In this document: piece by piece, positions 34,301 to 41,505 of the stretch
Layout of the letters: every line of letters starts with the position of its first letter
Numbering within the stretch: the first letter of the stretch is position 1
Origin: Phycisphaeraceae bacterium
GTDB lineage: Bacteria; Planctomycetota; Phycisphaerae; Phycisphaerales; UBA1924
Direction: 5' to 3'
Length of the DNA stretch: 64,000 nt
NCBI GenBank assembly: GCA_019636495.1
Contig: JAHBXL010000008.1
Location: forward strand, 1 to 64,000
Translations under genes and position numbers: made by a program
Notes under the pieces: generated by a model
Told to the model about the DNA's origin: nothing
What the model saw: only the letters and a program-made list of their open reading frames with translations
Databases searched by the model: none

Positions 34301-34761
34301 CCCCGGCACATCGCGAGCGATTTGATCGGCTCCTGGAAGACGTGATCGCGGGTCTGCCCCGCAAGGTGGCCGCGCTGCTCGAGGAAGTCGCCGTGCACGT
34401 GCTCGACCGCCCGTCCGCGGAGATGGTGGAGCAACTGCGGCGCGATGGGACTTTGGGACCCGATGAAGATGGTGCCGACCTCTGCGGCCTGCATTCGGGC
34501 GTGGCGATCACCGAGCGTTCGGTCGAAGACCCCGGCGGATGGGGCGCGGACCTCGGCGTGCCGGAACACGTCCACCTGTTTCGCGAGGGGATCGTCGCGT
34601 TGGCGTTTGAGAACCTCGGGATCGAGAACCCGGAGCGTGGCTGGGATCACCCCGAGTCCGACGAGGAAATCTACGAGGAGATCCGAGTGACCCTTTTGCA
34701 CGAAATCGGGCACCACTTCGGGCTCGACGAAGACGACCTCGACGAACTCGGCTTCGCCTGA
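34297..34761 (+). CDS. Minimal zincin-like metallopeptidase (DUF1025/PF06262 type)
   Basis: 154 residues. The zinc site HEIGHHFGLDEDDLDEL begins at residue 135; the H-E-x-x-H-H-F-G-L-D/E-D pattern is the hallmark of this small family. FREGIVALAFENLGIENPERG and EIYEEIRVTLL occupy the usual upstream positions. The N-terminal helix FDRLLEDVIAGLPRKVAALL is also family-like. Homologues are intracellular and poorly characterised. Coupled by ATGA overlap to the membrane zinc-ribbon gene. Confidence 0.85.
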   Translation: MTPAHRERFDRLLEDVIAGLPRKVAALLEEVAVHVLDRPSAEMVEQLRRDGTLGPDEDGADLCGLHSGVAITERSVEDPGGWGADLGVPEHVHLFREGIVALAFENLGIENPERGWDHPESDEEIYEEIRVTLLHEIGHHFGLDEDDLDELGFA

Positions 34762-34819
34762 TGCCCGTGCACGCAAGCCCAAGAGCAAGGCCGGGCGCGG
34801 TTCGCCCGGCGTTCGCAAG

Positions 34820-34894
34820 GGTGGCTGACGGGACTTGAACCCGCGACCCCGGGAATCACAATCCCGTGCTCTAACCAACTGAGCTACAACCACC
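34820..34894 (-). tRNA. tRNA-His (GTG anticodon)
   Basis: Full cloverleaf on the minus strand. Acceptor GTGGTTG pairs with CAGCCAC, with the extra G(-1) at 34894 opposite discriminator C73 at 34820, the tRNA-His identity pair. D arm from TAGCTCAGTTGGTTAGAGC, anticodon stem-loop GGGATTGTGATTCCC with GTG at 34857-34859, and T arm with GGTTCAAGTCC. The 3' CCA is not encoded. It lies between the zincin gene and pckA. Confidence 0.97.
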
Positions 34895-34925
34895 AACATG
34901 TCGGCGAAAGATTCCGCCCGGTGAG

Positions 34926-34955
34926 ATTATACCTCGCGGGGCATCGGTGAACAGG
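34926..34955 (-). promoter_or_regulatory. Promoter of tRNA-His
   Basis: A perfect -10 hexamer TATAAT reads on the minus strand at 34931-34926, about 31 bases upstream of the mature tRNA 5' end. The -35 region is weak (TGTTCA or CTGTTC, 16-17 bases upstream), which is common for strong AT-rich -10 boxes in GC-rich genomes. The placement fits a short 5' leader removed by RNase P. Confidence 0.6.
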
Positions 34956-35100
34956 CGGGCGGTTTGCGGACACCCGCGTCCGGGTTTCACTCCGGCCCTC
35001 GACGCACCTATTGTCAGTGCCCGCCCCCGCCGCCTGTGGGGGCGTCTGTCGTTACCGGGCGCGCGTCCCGCGAGCGCGCCGATTCGAGGAGGCCACCGCC

Positions 35101-36717
35101 ATGCCGACCGCTTCGCCCGCCGCGCCCGCGTCCGCCGCAATATCGCTCGATCTGTCCGCCGGACGCATTCACCGGAATCTCGCCCCCGCCCGTCTCGTGG
35201 AGTTGGCGTTGGCCCGCGGCGAGGGCGTGCTCGCAAGCAACGGCGGCCTGGTCTGTCGCACGGGCGACCGGACGGGGCGCTCGCCGAAGGACAAGTACCT
35301 CGAAGATACGGCGGCGATTCACGGCAAGATCGGCTGGGGCGGGTTCAACGCGCCGATCACGCCGGAGAAGTTCGACCTGGTGTTGAAGATCGCGACCGAG
35401 CACTTGAACCGGCAGAAGGACGCGTTCGTGTTCGAGGGCTTCGTGGGCGCGGACCCGCAATACCGCCTCGGCGCGCGTGTGGTAACCGAGCAGGCGTGGC
35501 ACTCGCTGTTCATCCGCACGCTGTTCATCCCGACGGACTCGCCCGCCGCGGGCAGGAACGCGCAGTGGAAGCACGATTGGACGATCATCAACGCGGGCAA
35601 GCGGCGGCTGACATCTGACGAGCAGGCGCAACTGGGCGTGAAGAGCCCGGTGATCATCGCCCAGTCGCTGGAGCGGAAACTCGTGGTGATCGTCGGCAGC
35701 GAGTACGCCGGCGAGATGAAGAAGTCGCTGTTCTACGCGATGAACTTCGACATGCCCGAGGTGGGCGTGTTCCCGATGCACTGCTCGGCGAACGTCGACA
35801 AGAAGGACCCTTCCAACGTCGCGCTGTTCTTCGGCCTCTCGGGCACGGGCAAGACGACGCTCTCCGCCGATCCGAACCGCGCGCTTGTCGGCGATGACGA
35901 GCACGGCTGGTCCGATCGCGGCGTGTTCAACTTCGAGGGCGGCTGCTACGCCAAGTGCATCAAACTCTCGAAGGAGACCGAGCCGCAGATCTTCGGCGCG
36001 ATCCGCTTCGGCTCGGTGCTCGAGAATCTCGACATCGACCCCGAGACGCGCGTGCCCGATTTCGACAGCCAGAAGTACACCGAGAACACCCGCGCGACCT
36101 ACCCGCTCGACTACATCCCCGAGGCGGTCATCCCCTCCATCGCGGGGCATCCGAAGAACGTGATCTTCCTCACGGCCGACGCGTACGGCGTGATGCCGCC
36201 GGTAAGCCGCCTGAGCCGCGAGCAGGCGATGTACTACTTCATCAACGGGTACACGTCGAAACTCGCGGGCACCGAGTTGGGCGTGACCGAGCCGCAGCCG
36301 AACTTCTCGGCGTGTTTCGGAGCGCCCTTCCTGCCGCGGCCGCCAAAGGTCTACGCCGAGATGCTCGCCTCCAAGGTGGCCAAGCACAACGCCGATGTTT
36401 GGCTGCTGAACACCGGGTGGACGGGCGGGCCCTACGGCACCGGCTCGCGGTTCAAACTCGCGTACACCCGCGCGTTCGTGACCGCGATCCTCAACGGAAC
36501 GCTGCGCAGCGCAAAGTGCACGCCCGACGCGATCTTCGGCCTGCCGATCCCCGAGGCCGTCCCCGGCGTGCCGAGCGAGGTTCTGCAGCCGCGGAACACG
36601 TGGAAAGACGGCGCGGCCTACGACGCCAAGGCGAAGGAACTGGCGAAGAAGTTCCGCGACAACGACGCGAAGTTTGACATGCCCGAAGCCGTCCGTGCGG
36701 CGGGCCCGCGCGGCTGA
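35101..36717 (+). CDS. pckA: ATP-dependent phosphoenolpyruvate carboxykinase
   Basis: Converts oxaloacetate and ATP to PEP, CO2 and ADP in gluconeogenesis. 538 residues, the usual size. RTGDRTGRSPKDKYL, the kinase-1a P-loop GLSGTGKTTLSAD, and GDDEHGWSDRGVFNFEGGCY identify the ATP class. NTGWTGGPYGTG lies in the C-terminal lobe. ATG 35101 has GAGGAGG eight bases upstream. In the 206-base leader, CGCCCCC (35022-35028) and GGGGGCG (35038-35044) can pair, a hairpin of unknown significance. Confidence 0.97.
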   Translation: MPTASPAAPASAAISLDLSAGRIHRNLAPARLVELALARGEGVLASNGGLVCRTGDRTGRSPKDKYLEDTAAIHGKIGWGGFNAPITPEKFDLVLKIATEHLNRQKDAFVFEGFVGADPQYRLGARVVTEQAWHSLFIRTLFIPTDSPAAGRNAQWKHDWTIINAGKRRLTSDEQAQLGVKSPVIIAQSLERKLVVIVGSEYAGEMKKSLFYAMNFDMPEVGVFPMHCSANVDKKDPSNVALFFGLSGTGKTTLSADPNRALVGDDEHGWSDRGVFNFEGGCYAKCIKLSKETEPQIFGAIRFGSVLENLDIDPETRVPDFDSQKYTENTRATYPLDYIPEAVIPSIAGHPKNVIFLTADAYGVMPPVSRLSREQAMYYFINGYTSKLAGTELGVTEPQPNFSACFGAPFLPRPPKVYAEMLASKVAKHNADVWLLNTGWTGGPYGTGSRFKLAYTRAFVTAILNGTLRSAKCTPDAIFGLPIPEAVPGVPSEVLQPRNTWKDGAAYDAKAKELAKKFRDNDAKFDMPEAVRAAGPRG

Positions 36718-36810
36718 CGACGTCTGTTTGCCTATCCGACGGGGCCGACACGCCCGGGCAGGCCCCGCGGCGCGGCGATACTCTCGCAGTTCCTTCCCGA
36801 ACGACACCGA

Positions 36811-37698
36811 ATGCGGAAAGAAGACCGCACATTCTGGGCAGACTTCAAGCGCTTCTTCCTGCGCGGGCTGGCGATCCTGCTGCCCAGCGTGCTGACGATC
36901 TGGATCGTCGTGCAGTTGTATCTGTTCGTGGACAGGCAGGTCGCCAGCCCGATCAACGCCGGCATCCGCGCCAGCGTCGTGTGGGTCATGCCGCGATTGC
37001 CCGATCGCTACCAGCCGCGCTGGTTCAACGTGACCGAGCGCGAGTTGGCCGAGTTCCGCGCGACGCTGCACCAGCAGGGCACGCCCGAGTCGCGCGCGTT
37101 GCTGCGGCGCAACGACGCCGACCTGCGCAACGAGTTCCGGCGGCAGGAGTTCGCGCGATTCTGGGAGAGCCAGTGGTACCTGCGGTTCCTCGGGTTGGTC
37201 GTCGCGATCGTGCTGTTCTATCTCGCGGGGGTGATCTTCGGCGGCCTGTTCGGGCGCGCCCTGTATCAACAAATGGAGCGGTTCATCACCCGCATCCCGG
37301 TCATCAAGCAGGTCTACCCGCATGTCAAGCAGGTCGTCGATCTCATCCTCGGCGAGAAACAGATGGCTTTCAGCAAGGTCGTTCTGTTCGAGTACCCGCG
37401 GAAGGGCATCTGGACGATCGGGTTCGTGACCAACTCCGGGATGAAGGCGGTGGCCGGCGCGGCGGGGGAGGACGCGGTCACGATCTTCATCCCCAGCACG
37501 CCGACGCCGTTCACCGGTTTTACCATCACCCTGCCGCGGTCGAGCACGATCGACATCAACCTCTCGGTTGATGAGGCGATCCGGTTCGTTCTGACCGGGG
37601 GCGTGCTGATCCCGGAACGGCAGCGCGTCGTGGCGGCGGATACGATCGTTCCGGGGAAGTTGTCGTCCGGTCCGGTGGAGTCTCGTGAGGGCACGTAA
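36811..37698 (+). CDS. DUF502 inner-membrane protein
   Basis: 295 residues. FFLRGLAILLPSVLTIWIVV is the conserved first membrane segment of DUF502. A second strong segment, LRFLGLVVAIVLFYLAGVIF, leads into the family core: ITRIPVIKQVYPHVKQVVDL, VVLFEYPRKGIWTIGFVT, VTIFIPSTPTPFTGFTI. Between the two segments lies an extra charged region of about 70 residues (ERELAEFRATLHQQ). Function unknown; bacterial members are found near envelope genes. Followed at 84 bases by hpf on the same strand. Confidence 0.9.
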   Translation: MRKEDRTFWADFKRFFLRGLAILLPSVLTIWIVVQLYLFVDRQVASPINAGIRASVVWVMPRLPDRYQPRWFNVTERELAEFRATLHQQGTPESRALLRRNDADLRNEFRRQEFARFWESQWYLRFLGLVVAIVLFYLAGVIFGGLFGRALYQQMERFITRIPVIKQVYPHVKQVVDLILGEKQMAFSKVVLFEYPRKGIWTIGFVTNSGMKAVAGAAGEDAVTIFIPSTPTPFTGFTITLPRSSTIDINLSVDEAIRFVLTGGVLIPERQRVVAADTIVPGKLSSGPVESREGT

Positions 37699-37781
37699 TG
37701 CCCGCCGCGGCCGGAAGCGGGCGGGCGGAGTTGGATGGCACGCGGGACCAGCCCGCGCCCAGAGCAGGGAGGTCTGATCGA

Positions 37782-38072
37782 ATGCGCATCGACGTGGTCG
37801 GCAAGCACATGGACATCACGGACCCGATCCGGAAGTACGCCGAGACCAAGGCCGAGCGGCTGCTCAAGTACTTCAACGGGACGCAGCAGATCCGGGTGAT
37901 CCTCGAAGCGGGGAAGAAGAGCGACTTCATGTGTGAGATCGCGGTGGACGTGGTGAAGCACAAGGACTTCATCGCCCACGCCACCGCCAAGGACCTGTAC
38001 GCGGCGATTGACGAATGCGTGGATAAGGCGCAGCGGCAGGTGCACGATTTCAAGGAACGACTCAAGGGCTGA
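37782..38072 (+). CDS. hpf: Ribosome hibernation promoting factor, short form
   Basis: 96 residues. MRIDVVGKHMDITDPIRKYA and AERLLKYFNGTQQIRVIL are the first strand and helix; HKDFIAHATAKDLYAAIDEC and DKAQRQVHDFKERL give the second helix. Binds the 30S decoding region in stationary phase. The C-terminal dimerisation domain of long HPF is absent. AGGGAGG lies upstream. It heads an hpf-ptsN-HPr series, the order known from many rpoN loci, here without rpoN. Confidence 0.93.
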   Translation: MRIDVVGKHMDITDPIRKYAETKAERLLKYFNGTQQIRVILEAGKKSDFMCEIAVDVVKHKDFIAHATAKDLYAAIDECVDKAQRQVHDFKERLKG

Positions 38073-38079
38073 CCGGGTA

Positions 38080-38103
38080 CCGCCGGACGCGATGCGCCGG
38101 CGG
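38080..38103 (+). other. Hairpin between hpf and ptsN
   Basis: CCGCCGG (38080-38086) and CCGGCGG (38097-38103) form a 7-bp stem with a ten-base loop in the 63-base gap. It has no T-run, so it may attenuate or stabilise mRNA rather than terminate. Confidence 0.3.
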
Positions 38104-38135
38104 GTTGTCGCACCGCGGGATGGAGCACCACCGTG

Positions 38136-38612
38136 ATGAAGTTGACGGAAATCGTCGCCTCCGGCGCAATCGTCCCGCGGCTCGGCTCGTCGGAGCGCGA
38201 CGAGGTGATCGCCGAACTCGTGGACGCGCTGATCGGTTGCGGAGCCGCCGAGGCCCGGCTGCGCGACGAACTCATCGGACGGATCCTCGAGCGCGAGCGC
38301 CGAGGGTCGACCGGCTTTGGTCGCGGCATCGCCGTCCCCCACGTGAAGCACAAGAACGTGAAGCGCATGGCCGCGGCGGTCGGCCTGTCGCCCACGGGCG
38401 TGGAGTTCAACGCGCTCGACAAGCAACCGGTTTTCTCGATCTTCCTGCTCCTCTCGCCCGAGGACCGTCCCGAGGACCATCTCCAGGCGATGGAAGTGAT
38501 CTTCAAAAACCTTTCCAAAGAGACGTTCCGCCGCTTCCTTCGGCAGGCCGGATCGGTGGCCGAGGTGCAGGACCTGCTTGGTGAGGCCGACGGCCAGCAA
38601 CTGGCGGGCTGA
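38136..38612 (+). CDS. ptsN: PTS EIIA(Ntr)/fructose-type protein
   Basis: 158 residues. The phosphorylated histidine is H69 in GRGIAVPHVKHKNV, preceded by LIGRILERERRGSTGFG, both diagnostic of EIIA type 2. FSIFLLLSPEDRPEDHLQAM completes the domain. Being next to hpf and an HPr gene and without any EIIB/EIIC, it belongs to the regulatory nitrogen-PTS class rather than sugar import. ATG 38136 is preferred over the GTG directly before it. Confidence 0.92.
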   Translation: MKLTEIVASGAIVPRLGSSERDEVIAELVDALIGCGAAEARLRDELIGRILERERRGSTGFGRGIAVPHVKHKNVKRMAAAVGLSPTGVEFNALDKQPVFSIFLLLSPEDRPEDHLQAMEVIFKNLSKETFRRFLRQAGSVAEVQDLLGEADGQQLAG

Positions 38613-38667
38613 CTCCGGCGGCGAGCGAACGACAGCGCGGAACGGGGCGGGAGACCGGTGAGGACCC

Positions 38668-38949
38668 TTGTCGGAACGTGTGAGCGTCAAGGTGAAGATC
38701 GTCAACAGGCTGGGGCTGCACGCCCGGCCGGCGATGTGCTTTGTCGACGCCGCGACGCCGTTCAAGTCGAGCATCACCGTCACCCGCGTGGGATCGGGGT
38801 CACCGGTCGACGGCAAGTCGATCATGCAGATGATGATGCTCGCGGCGACCAAGGGCACCGAACTCGAGATCACCGCCGAGGGCGCAGACGCGACCAAGGC
38901 GTGCGACGTCCTGCGCAGCCTCGTCGAGGGCGGGTTCGATGAAGATTGA
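38668..38949 (+). CDS. HPr-family phosphocarrier protein
   Basis: 93 residues. The active-site histidine is H18 in GLHARPAM; the regulatory-serine region reads VDGKSIMQMMMLAA (Ser51). Both sites match HPr. It would pass phosphate to the adjacent EIIA. Neither enzyme I nor HPr kinase is in the window. Start TTG 38668 (after GAGGA) or GTG 38680; the TTG leaves the strand VSVKVKIVNR complete with a short lead. The last 11 bases overlap the next gene. Confidence 0.92.
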   Translation: MSERVSVKVKIVNRLGLHARPAMCFVDAATPFKSSITVTRVGSGSPVDGKSIMQMMMLAATKGTELEITAEGADATKACDVLRSLVEGGFDED

Positions 38950-39178
38950 GCCTGAATCGAACCCGGCGGGCATCGACCCCGGCGCGCTGGACCTGCTGCG
39001 CTGCCCCGTGACCTCGCGCCGACTCCGCCCGGCACAGGTTGATGGTCACCCGATGCTTGTTGTCCAGGGTGAGCCGGAAGGTCCGCGCTATCCTGTTCTC
39101 AACGGGATCCCCGTGCTGCTGCCCTCTGCCGCCCAATGCGGGGCCTCAGCAGGTTCGTCCTCATCCCCTTCGACGTGA
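38939..39178 (+). CDS. Trm112/YcaR-like small protein
   Basis: 79 residues. LDLLRCPVTSRRL and RYPVLNGIPVLLP are the start and end of the Trm112p/UPF0434 zinc-ribbon-like fold. Only one of the usual cysteines remains (CPVTSRR). Eukaryotic Trm112 is a methyltransferase activator; the bacterial role is not settled. ATG 38939 overlaps the HPr stop by 11 bases. The Ser-rich tail (GASAGSSSSPST) is unconserved. Confidence 0.7.
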   Translation: MKIEPESNPAGIDPGALDLLRCPVTSRRLRPAQVDGHPMLVVQGEPEGPRYPVLNGIPVLLPSAAQCGASAGSSSSPST

Positions 39179-39186
39179 GTCCGCCC

Positions 39187-40236
39187 ATGTTGATCACCCA
39201 CTTTGCCTGCCTGCTTTCGGCGTCCGTTCTTGCTCAATCGTCGGACTTCGGCGGTGATCGCCGCGACGTGATGCCCGCGACTTTGGTACTGCATGCCGCG
39301 GCGCGGCCGCAACCCGAACCGACCCAGGCCGAGAAGCCCGCCGCGCCCGACCGCCTCGATCAGATCGTCGGCCCCAGCGAGCCGGAACTGATGGCAAGCG
39401 GACTGCAGTTCACCGAGGGCCCGGTGTGGGTTCCCGCGAAAGACGGCAAGCCCGGGTACCTGCTGTTCTCCGACATCCCGGCCGACACGATCTACAGACT
39501 CGACCCGCCGAAGGCAGGCCAGACGGCCAAGCCCGAGGTGTTTCGCTCGCCTTCGGGCAAGAGCAACGGCCTGATTCTCGATCGCGAGGGCCGGCTGGTG
39601 ATCTGCGAGCACGCCGGTCGCGTTGTTCGGATTGAGACCAACGGCGATCTCACGGTGCTCGCCGAAAAGTGGGAAGACAAGCGGCTCAACAGCCCGAACG
39701 ACCTGTGCGTCGGCAAAGATGGCTCGATCTTCTTCACCGACCCTCCATACGGCCTTGGTGGTCCGCTGGGCTTCGCCCGCGAATCGGAGACGAAGATCAG
39801 AGGCGTGTACCGCATCGACCCGCAGGGCAAACTCCATCTGGTGGTCGACGACCTTGAAACGCCCAACGGCATCGCCCTCTCACCCGACAACAAGACCCTG
39901 TACATCGGCAACCACGGCAAGGGCGTCGTGTGGTCATACCCCGTGAAGGCCGATGGAACCGTCGGCGAAGGCAAGGTCTTTGCCGAACTCAAAGCCGGGC
40001 AGCGCCGCGCCGGCGCAGACGGCGTCCGCACCGATCGTGACGGTAACGTGTATATCGGGGCGGGCCGATCGGGCGTGCACGTGCTGGATCCGACCGGCGA
40101 ACTGATCGGGATCATCGGCCTGCCGCGGGGCGCAACCAACCTCTGCTTCGGCGGGGACGACGGACGCACGCTCTTTGTCGTTGCGGGCGATTCGGTGTAC
40201 CGCCTGCGGGTAAAAGTTCCCGGCGCGGGCATGTAG
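39187..40236 (+). CDS. Exported SMP-30/gluconolactonase-like beta-propeller
   Basis: 349 residues. Signal peptide MLITHFACLLSASVLAQ, then a six-bladed propeller: FTEGPVWVPA with LFSDIPADTIYRLDP, SNGLILDREGRLVICEHAGR, NSPNDLCVGKDGSIFFTDPP then YGLGG, PNGIALSPDNKTLYIGNHG, and GADGVRTDRDGNVYIGAG. The Glu (EGP), Asn (NSPNDL, PNGI) and Asp (GADGVR) metal-site residues are all present, so lactonase activity on a sugar lactone is expected. ATG 39187 starts the signal peptide; an earlier in-frame ATG overlaps the previous gene. Confidence 0.9.
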   Translation: MLITHFACLLSASVLAQSSDFGGDRRDVMPATLVLHAAARPQPEPTQAEKPAAPDRLDQIVGPSEPELMASGLQFTEGPVWVPAKDGKPGYLLFSDIPADTIYRLDPPKAGQTAKPEVFRSPSGKSNGLILDREGRLVICEHAGRVVRIETNGDLTVLAEKWEDKRLNSPNDLCVGKDGSIFFTDPPYGLGGPLGFARESETKIRGVYRIDPQGKLHLVVDDLETPNGIALSPDNKTLYIGNHGKGVVWSYPVKADGTVGEGKVFAELKAGQRRAGADGVRTDRDGNVYIGAGRSGVHVLDPTGELIGIIGLPRGATNLCFGGDDGRTLFVVAGDSVYRLRVKVPGAGM

Positions 40237-40356
40237 ACCGGGCCTGCCCTCGTATCTATTCGTGCGGCCGATGCCCGTTCTCCGAGAACCGGGCGGGGGT
40301 CGACGTACGAACAGAACATTGAATCGGCCCGCGGCGGGAGTGAAACCGCTCGCCCA

Positions 40357-41484
40357 ATGGCCGATATCCAAGAGCAGCAACGCATGGCCGCGACCGCCCC
40401 ATTGCCACCCCCCCCACCCCACCCCTCCCCAGCCGCTCCCGCGGCCCCTGGCTCGCCAAGCGCCGCGGCCCGGGGGGAGACCAACGCGTCAAAAAGCGGT
40501 CTGCCGGCGGCCGGTGCAAAGCCCGGGCCCAATGCGAACCGGTCTGAAAGGGGCCCTCGCCGCATCGGGCTCTGGCAACTCATCCTCGGCTTCACGCTCA
40601 GCGGCTCGATGATGGCCGTCGCGGTCTCGATCATGATTCACCTGTCGCTGGCGCTGATCGCTGCGGCGGTCGGTGTCGCGGTCGCCAGCGTGGGCGGGCA
40701 CCGCGAGGGGCCGCGCGGTGATTACGAGTTGAACATCGCGGCGGATGTTCAGTTGTCGGGGCTGCTGGATGCGCCTCTGGACACACTCTCGCCGGTGGTT
40801 TCGGACTCTGAACTTCCGGACGTCGCGACGAGCGGAATCCTGGACGGCGCAGGTGGTGACGACCGGCCCGCCTCGGGCGCCGGCCTGGGCACGATCGGCG
40901 AAGGCCTGGGCGGCGCGGGCGGGGGAGACATCGGCGACGGCTTGGGCCTGGGCGGCGGCGGAGGGGGCGGCGCGGCATCATTTTTCGGCGTCGAAGCCCA
41001 GGGCTCGAGGTTCGCCTACATCGTCGACGTCTCGGGCTCGATGCGCGGCGAGAAGATGGCCGCGCTCAAGATCGAACTGGGCGAGTCCATCAAGGCGATG
41101 CTCGAGCACATGAGTTACCTGGTGGTCACGTTCTCTTCCGAGTCTCTGCCGCTGGGAGACCGGCGTCGATGGACCGATGCAACCGATGTGGGCAAGCGCT
41201 GGGGGCTGGAGAAGATCGTCGCACTCGAGGCCTGGGGGAATACGGTACCGTGGCCGGCCTTCGAGATCGTGCTGGCCATGAAGCCCGCACCCGATGCGAT
41301 CTACTTCATGACCGACGGCATCTTTGACCCGATCGTCGCCGACCAGTTGGCGGTCCGCAACACAGGCTCCCGAAAGGTCCCGATCCACTGCATCTCCTTT
41401 GTCGACCGCTCGGCGGAGGAACTGATGCGTCGGATCGCGGCGGACTCCGGCGGAACGTATGCTCACGTGCCGGGCCCGCGCTGA
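40357..41484 (+). CDS. Membrane-anchored von Willebrand A protein (first gene of an unrecognised operon)
   Basis: 375 residues: a Pro/Ala-rich N-terminal 70 residues, one membrane segment (about 78-112, LILGFTLSGSMMAVAVSIMI onward), a linker, a Gly-rich stretch (GGGGGGGAASFF), then a VWA domain with MIDAS D224-V-S-G-S (IVDVSGSMRGEKM) and IYFMTDGIFDP. The lack of a signal peptide with one internal segment suggests an extracytoplasmic VWA domain. It is followed by three large genes of unknown function at 21 bases, -4 and -4 bases. VWA proteins commonly work with MoxR ATPases; one is at 32130, not linked here. Confidence 0.8.
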   Translation: MADIQEQQRMAATAPLPPPPPHPSPAAPAAPGSPSAAARGETNASKSGLPAAGAKPGPNANRSERGPRRIGLWQLILGFTLSGSMMAVAVSIMIHLSLALIAAAVGVAVASVGGHREGPRGDYELNIAADVQLSGLLDAPLDTLSPVVSDSELPDVATSGILDGAGGDDRPASGAGLGTIGEGLGGAGGGDIGDGLGLGGGGGGGAASFFGVEAQGSRFAYIVDVSGSMRGEKMAALKIELGESIKAMLEHMSYLVVTFSSESLPLGDRRRWTDATDVGKRWGLEKIVALEAWGNTVPWPAFEIVLAMKPAPDAIYFMTDGIFDPIVADQLAVRNTGSRKVPIHCISFVDRSAEELMRRIAADSGGTYAHVPGPR

Positions 41485-41505
41485 CCGTGCCCGCGCCAAG
41501 TCGCG

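Noticed and set aside
40400..40430. C-rich tract at the start of the VWA gene as a regulatory element
   Set aside because: It encodes the Pro-rich N-terminus in frame after a good ATG; no separate role can be shown.
40357..41484. VWA gene as the viaA partner of the MoxR at 32130 (RavA-ViaA system)
   Set aside because: The genes are over 7 kb apart on opposite strands, and the VWA protein is membrane-anchored, unlike cytoplasmic ViaA.
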